Source: Phymatolithon calcareum
Lineage: Eukaryota > Rhodophyta > Florideophyceae > Hapalidiales
Assembly: GCA_977006965.1 (NCBI GenBank)
Contig: OZ345376.1
Span: 1,426,001-1,490,000, forward strand
Reading direction: 5' to 3'
DNA length: 64,000 nt
In this document: positions 52,504 through 61,900 of the stretch, in pieces
Layout: the number at the start of each line of letters is the position of its first letter
How positions within the stretch are numbered: position 1 is the first letter of the stretch
Notes under the pieces: generated by a model
Database searches by the model: none
What the model saw: only the letters and a program-made list of their open reading frames with translations
What the model was told of the DNA's origin: nothing
Translations under genes and position numbers: made by a program

Positions 52504-53496
52504 GGTCGTAGGAGTAGTGCGGTTGTTCGCACTAGGAAGCTGAAAATCGGATGATCGATAGCGAGGAGATTTGTCGCAAGTTCCTGTTGTGATGAATATA
52601 TCATTCTGAATATAGAGGTTCTTCCCTGAAATCTCGTCATGTACGCAGTACGAATCAGGGCGAAGAGTAGCGTCTGCATTGACGCATTGTTCATACCCGT
52701 ATTGAACATCACACTTGTTGAACACGCTTTGAGCCGCTTCGACGGCATTACTAACTGCTGTTGCGTTCGAAAGTCCTTGATCAATATCTCTTCGAAAGTC
52801 GGAAACTATGTTTCGGAAACCATTCCGGAGTAACTCAGCAGTATTGTCACGAAAACCTCTCCCACTGGGAGAGCACGGACACCCGAAAAATATACCTTGA
52901 ATCCGGCTAGATTCGCGTGGCAGCCTCTCCTCTTCATTGTCTAATACGCGATCTGCAGAAGGTGCAGTCATCGAAGCGGTCGGTGCGGGTGTAGCAGTTG
53001 CCGCAGAAATCTTGGAGGCAGGAGACCGAGTTTCATCATCCAAATTGCACTGACCCACGGACACGTACGCGTCCCCTCTTGTAAACAAATTCTTTCCAGT
53101 CCTGCTGTCGTATGTGCACATGGTTACTGGGGCAACGCTGCGTAATGCAGCATCTGCGTTGACACATGCTTCAAATCCATTCGCATCGGTGCATTTCTTA
53201 AAGTCTTCCAGTGCTTGACCTGCTGCTTTGTCTATGATGGTTTTGTTGTCAACGCCTTGAGAAATATCTTCCAAAACTTGAGCGCGGATTGCATCAAGGC
53301 TGTTTGATATCGTCAAGAAAACTTCATTGGTATATCCGCGTTCGCTCTTGGAGCAAGGACAAATTAGCCATTGATTCTTGACTCTGCTCGAATTTGGTGA
53401 GAGCTCGAATTCTTGGGGATCGTTCACCTGAGCATACGCAAATGTCTTGAACACGATGAAAAGCATTAATATCCAGAAGCGATATCTTGGAGACAT
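52336..53496 (-). CDS. Secreted protein with two Cys-rich repeats, copy B (386 aa, complete)
   Basis: ATG at 53494-53496. It has a signal peptide-like start (RYRFWILMLFIVF, cleavage near AYA-Q), then two tandem domains of about 110-120 residues with the same six-Cys pattern as copy A (CPC, then four single Cys). A Ser/Thr/Pro-rich linker separates them. There are N-glycosylation sequons in the first domain. Up to about residue 330 it aligns with copy A. The last 56 residues, up to the TGA/TAA at 52336, come from the inverted-repeat element at 52001-52503, so the original C-terminus has been replaced. The family is unknown to me. A secreted, disulphide-rich role is an inference. Confidence 0.78.
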   Translation of the reverse strand: MSPRYRFWILMLFIVFKTFAYAQVNDPQEFELSPNSSRVKNQWLICPCSKSERGYTNEVFLTISNSLDAIRAQVLEDISQGVDNKTIIDKAAGQALEDFKKCTDANGFEACVNADAALRSVAPVTMCTYDSRTGKNLFTRGDAYVSVGQCNLDDETRSPASKISAATATPAPTASMTAPSADRVLDNEEERLPRESSRIQGIFFGCPCSPSGRGFRDNTAELLRNGFRNIVSDFRRDIDQGLSNATAVSNAVEAAQSVFNKCDVQYGYEQCVNADATLRPDSYCVHDEISGKNLYIQNDIFITTGTCDKSPRYRSSDFQLPSANNRTTPTTRDRTDQFDIHSVSKIFKNVQSASAFTGKLLKINSIRIGEDFFGPASASKNSNPKH

Positions 53497-53925
53497 TTTG
53501 AATGGGTAGCACTAGCACGATGTCGGCGTTGTGAGACTCTGGCTTGGGCAGTGCTATCAGCTCGAGTAAGCTTGTCCTTAAATCTATCTTCCATGTCTGT
53601 TCCGTACAACCCATTTTCTCGACAATGAGGATATGAGATGTTTTATTTTAAAAGCTCCCAAAACTTCAATCTGAGTAACAGAGATGCTTCTCACTCTTCC
53701 ATACTCTATTCTCCTAAATCTCCTCAGGGTACGAGTAAGTCTTTTGCATTCATATTCAATCCCTTGGTCCATTTCCTTGGATCACACTGTTCGTGACAGC
53801 GCTATGAGCTCAATCAGAACAAGGGTCCCAAAGTATGTCGCCAAGGTTGATGTTCTCCACAGTGGGTCTCTGTTAATATTAGGCACGGCAAGGGCGTCAT
53901 TCTGTCTCTTACATAATGCACTCCT

Positions 53926-54599
53926 AGTAGCTTGTTTGGCAATGATGAGACGGATGTCAATCTTAGGCACTGCAGGCGCTTCTTTCTGTCTCTTATATGA
54001 TGCATTCCTGGTATCTTGTTCGGCAATCATGAGACGGATATCTTGTTGCCAGAAGCCTGCTTCCGAGCACAGCTACGCCCACAAAACTGATCCTTGTTGA
54101 ACTTTTCATTGCAATTTACTATTCGTCCAGCGAGAGAAGCGCGAGGCTTACAAGTCTTCTTATCTTAAGCGCGAGTACGCGTTAGAAGCAAGAAGAGCGA
54201 TCACGTGATCGTTACGAAACATTTTCTGGAAACGTTTTCATTTTCTCTGAGGTTAGGCTCAGAGTAGCTTGTTTGGCAATGATGAGACGGATGTCAATCT
54301 TAGGCACTGCAGGCGCTTCTTTCTGTCTCTTATATGATGCATTCCTGGTATCTTGTTCGGCAATCATGAGACGGATATCTTGTTGCCAGAAGCCTGCTTC
54401 CGAGCACAGCTACGCCCACAAAACTGATCCTTGTTGAACTTTTCATTGCAATTTACTATTCGTCCAGCGAGAGAAGCGCGAGGCTTACAAGTCTTCTTAT
54501 CTTAAGCGCGAGTACGCGTTAGAAGCAAGAAGAGCGATCACGTGATCGTTACGAAACATTTTCTGGAATCGTTTTCATTTTCTCTGAGGTTAGGCTCAG
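53926..54599. repeat. 337-bp tandem duplication
   Basis: Units 53926-54262 and 54263-54599 are virtually identical (one substitution noticed near 54569). The unit starts AGTAGCTTGTTTGG and ends GGTTAGGCTCAG. The high identity means the duplication is recent, or an assembly artefact. Confidence 0.9.
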
Positions 54600-54624
54600 A
54601 ACAGGGCATCAGATGAAGGGGTTT

Positions 54625-54991
54625 TGTCGGAGATTTCATGTAAGCGCCTAGAGCATACAGAGCTGCGCGACGGCGTCACTTAAGCGGGGACGACCGCTCT
54701 CCACCCGCAAGCCCCTTTCGATTGTCGAAGAAGAATCAGAGAAGAACAACAGGTTTGTCCTCTGGTTGCGACCACACCTTTGGGGGACCCTCCCCAGTCC
54801 GGCTTCGCCGGACTGTGCCCCAGCTAGGCGAGCTCGCGCATACCCAATTTCTATTGCCGTGAACCCTCTGAGTTGGTTTTCCCATCACACTCATGAACCT
54901 CACGCGGTCGTTCGGACCTGCAAGGAGAAGTTCATACAGTTGTCAATAAATTGCGCTTCTTTTATATTTCCGCTTTCAGCGTTATACGACA
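54625..54991 (+). repeat. Solo LTR (367 bp)
   Basis: Begins TGTCGG, ends ACGACA, flanked by GGTTT (54620-54624) and AGTTT (54992-54996), one mismatch. The copy A locus joins the flanks without it. AATAAA near 54944 may be its polyadenylation signal. It contains a GGCTTCGCC hairpin near 54800. Confidence 0.6.
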
Positions 54992-55418
54992 AGTTTAATG
55001 GCAATGGTTGCCATCTGGAGCGTTTTCATTGGCCAAAGGTCTAGACTTCGTGTTTATAAGTACTTCTTTATTCGGTATTGTCCCTTGCAGGAAATTTCTT
55101 ATGTGACTGCCGTTCATTCCTCTTCCGGACTTCCATGTCCAAAATGAGTACCACTATTGGGGTTTTCACTGTCCTGTATTTACATTTATGAATTTCATCA
55201 GTGGAATTCTCCATCCTTTCTTAAATTGACATTTCGGAGTTCCGGATGTCGCGAAATTTCAGTTTCGAGCTTGTTATTGAGACCGGCTAGGGGTGTTCGC
55301 AATGAGCAACTTAAGAAATCGGTTCAATCTTGAACACACGACTAAGGTTACTCGCGATGAGCAACTTTGGAGCCCGTATGTCCTCGTCGACGTCTAAGGT
55401 CAAGGACCATATCCCGTT

Positions 55419-55665
55419 CATTCATTCATTTTTTCTTTCCCCTAATGGGGCTAGCAGTGATTCGAGGGTCTAATTTTCTTCCATTCTATCCTATCATTAG
55501 CCAGTTCGACTGCGACTTTTACGTCTTGTCCAGGTACGTCACGAAAGAGTGATTCTGGCGTTGGTCTGACACATTGCAGCAGTATTTGGCGGACCAGGCC
55601 GTGCTTGTCCATTCTAGGAATGTGTCCAAGCCAGTTCAATGACAGGTCTCTGGCCCGCATCACTA
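55419..55665 (-). pseudogene. LINE family 1 3' end
   Basis: On the minus strand it reads RARDLSLNWLGHIPRMD and CVRPTPESLFRDVPG. The (TGAA)n tail is at 55413-55426. It is 5'-truncated. Confidence 0.7.
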
Positions 55666-56918
55666 TACCTTATCCCTCGGTGTCGTTGTGAAGCAAACTT
55701 CGATGGTTGTTTTATTACTTGCTAACCGAACTCCATCGACGGATGAGTTCGGCCGCTTTTTTTATAGTGTTCTGCTAAGAGCGCAAGGAAATCATAAATA
55801 TCGCCTAAGCTTGCGCGGTACTCCAATTTCGTACCCTACAATTGGTATTTCTAAAATTGGATTTTGCGCGCAATTGGTAAATGCGGTGAAATAAAGAAAC
55901 GCACATAAGACACCGTATGCCCGCCTACCGAATCGCTTGGATACAATTTCGTGTAACCATAAGAAAGCGCTCGTGTTATGGAGTCAATGACTTCCTTTTT
56001 GCTTCTGAATTTCAGCTCGATGATTACCAGAATTCATCCTGTTTCCTCTCTCAAGTCTTCTCGATTACCACCCCATCGCTTATATCGATTTTGTAATACC
56101 GGAAACGTGGGAAACGACCTCACTTAGTTGCGAATCGCGTTTAAGCGCAAATTCCGCCAAGATCAGGCATCACTCAAATACAGTACTACCCGTATGCACG
56201 AGGCATCTTTAAAGAAAGAAAAAATGAAAGGCTGAAAACCGATATGGGGATATTTGATGATTTTATTTCGAGAGCTCCCAAAGCCTCACCTTGGCGTAAC
56301 GGGGCAGCTCTTGCGATATTCTCTAAGTTCAAGTCCTCTGGCTACTCAACCCGTTCTTGATTCGTAATTCTCTCCCAACACGAGCTCCTGTGAGTCTGTT
56401 ATCTGAATGTTTACCAGGTCTTATGAACTATTTGCAGCGCAAAATTATACCTTGTAAAATGCATATCGAGTGTGTTTTAATGTCGAAGGCCTTTGGGAGC
56501 TCTGGGATCTTGATAGTTGTTTAGTACAGTCTCAGCCATCAAAATCGAAGTTCTGAAAAGAAAACTCCAATGTTGTGCATCATCGGGGGAAAGTTATGCA
56601 GGGGTGGGAAAGCAAGATTTGGACGTTTCAAAGATTATACTGAAAACGTTGGTCGTGTTGTGCACGGTAAATTATGAGGGTGGATTCGAGTATCAAAAAT
56701 ATATCTAAAAAGCAGTCACAACATTCAGTCACCCAATTTTCACCACTTCCTGACGGTTATTTTAGCATTCTCACATATTTTTATGATGCTTTTCTCATTG
56801 CCGTCCACGCATCATACAGACCACACATGCACGCTTGAGAAAAACGATATGACAATCAACTTGCTTTCCTCCTGTATAAATTTCCCTGGTATCTGCATGA
56901 TGCATGTACAGTACAATA
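55666..56918. other. No gene seen
   Basis: AT-rich DNA with short frames only. Some stretches resemble parts of 6890-7130 (upstream block of copy A), near 56095-56170 and 56410-56560. Confidence 0.35.
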
Positions 56919-57591
56919 GGGATTGTCAAAATTCCCAATTTGGCGTTCCTATTTGAGCCGAAATATTTCTCTCCAATTTGGAAGCAACTTTTCTGGAATT
57001 TTATTGGTCTTATTGAAACGGGCTTCTTGGATTTGGGGGAATCTGTCTCGTATGTAGCCGTTCTGTACTCCAAATTGCGAGACCTATTCACACGGTTTGA
57101 AGACTGCTGAAATATCCTCGCGTGAACATGACGATGCGCGTCAGGAGACGGTTGGCGCGTCCACTGCGTTTTCAGTACGGCTCGATTCTTTCCTTTCCAG
57201 TCGTTTTCGCAGTGCGTCACGCAATCGCTATCGCCCTTGACGCGCCCGATGCGCTTTCAGTTGAATTTGGCGCTCGCGCCACGCTTTCAGCAATTATCTG
57301 AGCACAAGCGGTGTTTCCAGTCGTCTTTGGCGCGCGCGGCCTCCCCGGCAGGCTGCGGCAGAAGGATAAACACGTCCCACAGGACATAAGAGTTTTTACG
57401 TGTTTAGTGAAGGTGGCTAAAGTGGGAAACTGGATATCGAAATTGGGATGCAAATTGGAAGGCAGCCAAAGAGGGGGGTCAAAATCTAGGACAAAACACA
57501 GAAAATGATTGGATAGTGAAAATTCTACTATAATCGGCGCCAATTTGGAATGACTAAATAGGAACGCCAAATTGCGAATTTTGACAACCCC
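56919..57591. mobile_element. TA-flanked inverted-repeat element with a GC-rich centre
   Basis: Ends GGGATTGTCAAAATTC and, on the other strand, GGGGTTGTCAAAATTC form an inverted repeat of about 38 bp with few mismatches. TA lies at 56917-56918 and 57592-57593. The middle (about 57120-57370) is much richer in G and C than the AT-rich arms. Confidence 0.7.
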
Positions 57592-57599
57592 TAATGTAA

Positions 57600-58110
57600 C
57601 TACTAATTGTAGATCATAAAAGGAGACTGCCAAAATTTGGTACTCACTCGGGCGCTCTCGGGAAGAGAAATTCGAATAAGGAGATTTTAGGAGAGTAGAG
57701 TGCGACCGGCAAGGAGGAAAGCGACTTCTAAATCAAATATTGAAAACAAAATAGCCTTTAAGTAAAATCAAATTTTTTTGGGGGGGCGGGGGGGATGGAG
57801 CTTTACATAATGCTCGTACTCTTCGGGAGATTAATTTACCAAAGTCTACCCAATCACCTCTGTATTCTCGCTAGATTTTAATACAAGTAGCACACCTCGA
57901 GAGCGTAGCTTAGTACGAGAGGAAGGTGGAGAACAACCAACCGACAAGGCTCCCAACTCACATCAGAATAGTGAGGACATCAACCGTCCTCACGAGCACT
58001 CATTTCCAAATAGAAAAATCCGAACAGACGACTTTATTATGCGGGTGTGCACTTAAGTGTGCTTTGTCGGCACACATAACGGCGCAACAACCGCGCTCGT
58101 TACAGCATCA
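57600..58110. repeat. Dispersed repeat shared with 8280-8730
   Basis: It has the same order of motifs as the copy at 8280, ending in a decayed LTR-like part similar to 44810-45118. It contains a long G run at 57777-57793. Confidence 0.5.
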
Positions 58111-58379
58111 CATAATACGTGATGTTTCGTATATCATCCTACTTATGTTTTCTGGGGGAAATATCCCCTATTAGAACATAACCAGGATGATACACGACTT
58201 CTCGGGAGCTCGCCGATGGTGCAGCGGTGTGGTCTGCGTTGAGTAAAACTAAGTCTTCATTAAGGGCTTCCGGCGGCCTGGACGCATTCGCACAGATTTA
58301 ACGCATCTATGTATGTCTCGAACGTAGTTATCGAGGCAAAGCACCGTTGTTCGGGTAAATAACAGAAGCCAAATGAGGG

Positions 58380-59735
58380 TCTCCGTCGAATATTTTGACG
58401 AAGAGCCTCGGGAAGCACTCCGCTTCACAAAGGAGCAATGGGGCCTTGTATCCAAACACCCCACTCAGTCGGTCTCTTCCCGTGCAGGATCACTAGCAGA
58501 CAAGCTGGTGAAAAAGGCAAAACGGGAGCAGGCACAAAACGAGCTGGATCGCGTCTGCTTTGAAGGCGAAGAGCTTGGGAACACCCAAAACTTCAAATAT
58601 CTTGGCGTAATGCAGTCGACATACAGGGGGGGAAATTGTAGATTTTTATTTTAGAAGCCCTCAACGCCGGTATTCACCAACACCAGAGCAGCTTCCCGTT
58701 GATACTCCCATCTCATTACCCAATCAGATCACATTACACTATCATTTCTTCTAACATATGGATTTCCAGTGCTAAAAGTTTGTCAATCGCCGTTTTCGTC
58801 CCTTTTTCCCAAGATTCTTCTGCTCTTGGACTTGTCAAATTTCGTTGTAGAGTTTTCAGATTCTCTTCTGCGACCTCGTTGAAATGTTCAACGTACGACT
58901 CTGCTCTTCGTGGTGGGAAGCGGCCGAAGAACCACTTAACTGCTAGGAGTCGGTGTTTCCTGGATCGAATTTGGAGTACAGGGCTTACTTTCTCCTTAGT
59001 GTCCACGGTAATTTTTCTCTCTTTTTCTTCTTCCTTTTCAATCCATTCCTGTCGTCGGCGGTGGCTCTCGTGTTTGTGGGTCACCAGCCCTCGTACGGCT
59101 CGCTCGGTACTGCCTCTTAGGAGCTCATGCTCCTGCAGATAGCGGATATCCATCTCTGCTTGCTGTATGTCCCCTTCTTTTCCAGCGTAATTTTCTTCCT
59201 TCTCGATTTCAGTGACCCCTCAGTCGCTGTCAGCCACCGCGTCAAAATTGCCTGGGCTCGTTTTCAAGACCTCAAACGGATTCTGACAATTGGGAAACTA
59301 CTCAAAAGTCTACGGCTCCGTGTTTTTAGCTCCTCTGTCGTATCAGCTCTGATATACGGCTGTGAATCATGGAAGGTGACAGAACCAGTGTGGAATAAAC
59401 TCAAGACAACAGGTGCTAAGATGCTATCGAGAATAACAAAATAGCCGACGAAGCTAGGAGACCCACCATCGACGCGGTGATGCGCGCCAGAGACTTACGA
59501 TGGAACTGGCTCGGACACATTCTTAGAATGGACGAGCGCCGCCTGGTCCACCATGGGCTGCTACAATGCGTCAGATCAACACCAGAATCATTCATTGGTG
59601 ACGTACCTGGACGAGACGTGAAAGCCGCGGTCTAACTCGCTAACGATAGGATAGAATAGAAGAAACTTAGACCCTCGAATCACTGCTAGCCCCATTTTGA
59701 GGAAAAGGGAAAATGAATGAATGATTGAATCGAGG
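58380..59735 (+). pseudogene. LINE family 1, longest copy, interrupted
   Basis: The first part (58373-58654) reads into NTQNFKYLGVMQS, the YLG thumb motif. The second part (from about 59205) continues with VKIAWARFQDLKRILT, ALIYGCESWKVT, NWLGHILRMD and CVRSTPES, and ends in a (TGAA)n tail at 59712-59730. An antisense family 2 fragment splits it. One or more stops and frame changes are present. The catalytic palm is not preserved. Confidence 0.7.
58650..59153 (-). pseudogene. LINE family 2 C-terminal fragment nested in family 1
   Basis: The 139-codon minus-strand frame 58734-59153 ends RKHRLLAVKWFFGRFP ... LLALEIHMLEEMIV, homologous to the end of 31669-32460. It lies exactly between the two halves of the family 1 copy. 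Confidence 0.65.
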
Positions 59736-60574
59736 CTAATGTGATCACCAGCTGGATTTAGGAACTGTTTGTTTGCTAGGTCCATTCGCGAGGTTAGTTC
59801 GTCGAAACGTTGCATGAAGCAATGGAGCTGCTGCTCGACCGGCAGGTTGCAGCGATGCGTGTCATAGGAGCCGTACTGACGGATCGTGAAGCGAAGGGCG
59901 TTTTGAATTCTGACCAGGGACTTTTCCATGTAGTTGTCGCAAAAACATTGCAGATCTTATTTAACCGTCGCAAATCTGTGAAAGTGCATGGTGACTATTG
60001 TCCTGACAGCACTATCTCAATCTATAGCCGTGCCATATCTTGTGCTTGCGCGACTGTCCACCGCCGTGAGGCTTGCCTCCATCAAAATGTCGACTAACCA
60101 TGTTACAAGAAAAAGGACAACCTCGCCGAGCGTGAGAATCAAGTAGGGTTGACAAGCTGGGAGCCGCCTGTACCAACCGAAGACAGTTGCACTATCTGCT
60201 GGTCTTTCATAGAATTCTAAAGCCCCTGGAATCACTGTATGGACAGAATTCTCCCCAGTTCAGCTGTTCATTTCATTTGCATGCCTGACGTGTACAGGAT
60301 CAAGCAAATAAACCGGCTAAGGTGGGCCCGCAAAAATGTTTTATCTGCTTCACAGTGTGCCTTCACAGCAGCAATGCCGGCAAGCAATTATTGCCTAGGA
60401 CAGTACAAAGTGGTTATCATACAAGAGATAAACGTTTTGCCTTTCGGTTCCAGTAGTGATCCATGAGGTGAAGGGCTCTCTCCCATTGGTTCCTTTTTGG
60501 GTCCTCTGCCTCATAAACGGCCATTCGATGAAAAAATAAAGAGCGGTAAATTTATGTAACTTGTGAAATTGGCG
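59736..60574. other. No recognised gene
   Basis: A minus-strand frame crossing 59715-59935 reads openly (MEKSLVRIQNALRFTIRQYG) and another near 60400-60560 reads EAEDPKRNQWERALHLMD; neither is recognised. Confidence 0.25.
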
Positions 60575-60632
60575 CATGCGTGCATTTCCGAATTCGAGAC
60601 GTGCACGTCGCGAATTCAGAAATGCACGCATG
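60575..60632. repeat. 58-bp near-perfect palindrome without loop
   Basis: Arms 60575-60603 and 60604-60632 match as complements at 27 of 29 positions. It sits exactly at the start of the SGNH fragment. Confidence 0.9.
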
Positions 60633-61227
60633 TTCTTTTCAAGTTCTTCTCCCTAGTCACCGCTCATGTTGCAGCGCTTCTCTTGCTGGTGTTTACATTT
60701 AACGAAAAGCATGCGCTCACAAACGTCATGGATGACCTGACATCACTTCGGGGGCCGAGCCTGCAATTCGGTGGTATTAATGCTTCTGAAGTGGTGAGAC
60801 TGGCGAAGCGTTCGATATCGCCTAAGAAGTTTTCTAAAAAGAAGGCTGGGAAACTGGGAAATGAAATGATCTTCAAGCCTATTAATAGACCTGCTCTGCG
60901 GGTGGCCATTATCGGTGACAGTCATGCAAACAATTTGCAATCATTGGCCGCACATCTGGTCGAGACTTTGGGGCTATTTTTCACATCTGGAGTCGATATA
61001 CATGCCCTCCGACCTTGGGAATTATCAAAATATTTCTTCTCAAGTCGGCAATGGACAAGGTATGTCGGGAATTTAACGCAATGTGGCAAGAAAGAGTAGC
61101 GAAGGAAAAGTTTAACGCTGTCATTCTCGCAGCACGATGGAAAGGCAGTCTTCCGAATCACGGGTACGGAAAGCACACGGACACGCTTTTTATACAGCCC
61201 GGAGAAAGCAGGAAAGATTCAGTTTGA
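60600..61227 (+). pseudogene. SGNH-domain fragment, as in acyltransferase-3 O-acetylases, frameshifted
   Basis: The plus-strand frame to 61099 has a hydrophobic segment (AHVAALLLLVFTF) and then ALRVAIIGDSHANNLQSL, the GDSH block that holds the catalytic Ser of SGNH hydrolases. After a frame change near 61045, the next frame (to 61227) continues with KEKFNAVILAARWKG, a typical later block. SGNH domains of this sort follow the membrane acyltransferase-3 domain in bacterial O-acetylases of the OafA type; that domain is absent here. It is a broken remnant. Horizontal origin is possible but not shown. Confidence 0.55.
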
Positions 61228-61229
61228 CG

Positions 61230-61900
61230 TGGATTATCTTTTGTGAAGAACCATTCAAATCACGCTTCGGATCTGCCCTATTGGTCATGTGCGCCTTTGG
61301 TGTTGATAAAGGCGTGAAGATGATGAGGATGGTGAAGAGAGCAGGAAGATGAATGATGATGGTGAATGTCTCTTGGCTCCCTTTAGTCAGGAGCCGACGT
61401 TTACTTGGCTTAAATAGAAAAGACAAGGCAAATGGAAACACGAAGAAAGAAGTAGCTCAACATTCGGGGGACAGCGCAACGGTCTTGACAGAAGCTGAAT
61501 TCCTTGGATGAATGAGAGAGCTTCGAGATGCATCCAAATCACGGAGCGGAAGTTGAGGCTGCCGTGGATGCTAACAGGAAAGAAGACAAGTTGTATGACG
61601 ACGAGAAAGCGTGTTCCGGGGAGCATCCCAACAAGCCCAACGTAGAGTGGATGCTGTGATGCGTAGGGCACACGTACAGGAAAGAAAGATGTAATGTCAG
61701 GACCGTGGATTGACAAGCAGTGATGGCTTGTCAAACAGGTACATGAAATCAAATGACGGAGAACATGAATGGATGCACTTAAAATTCAGGCGTAAACGGC
61801 AAAGATAACGAACGGTAGTGTGCGAGCAGCACAATTCTTGATGTCCATACGTGAGGTATCGTATGTCGCAATAGTCCTCTTTTTCGAAGAACTGCACTTG
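61230..61900. other. Probable 3' LTR region of the minus-strand gypsy element
   Basis: It lies directly downstream of the gypsy pol stop. The minus strand has CTATTTAAG near 61410, a possible TATA box, and a CGGCTCC...GGGAGCC stem nearby. The matching LTR would be outside the window, so limits cannot be set. Confidence 0.35.

Larger units (their letters stand above)
53513..55300. repeat. Duplicated upstream DNA of copy B
   Basis: It is collinear with 6291-7140 in three blocks. Between them lie a repeat related to 41160-41545 (inverted; about 53640-53960), a 337-bp tandem duplication and a solo LTR. The order of these insertions can be read by comparison with copy A. Confidence 0.65.
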
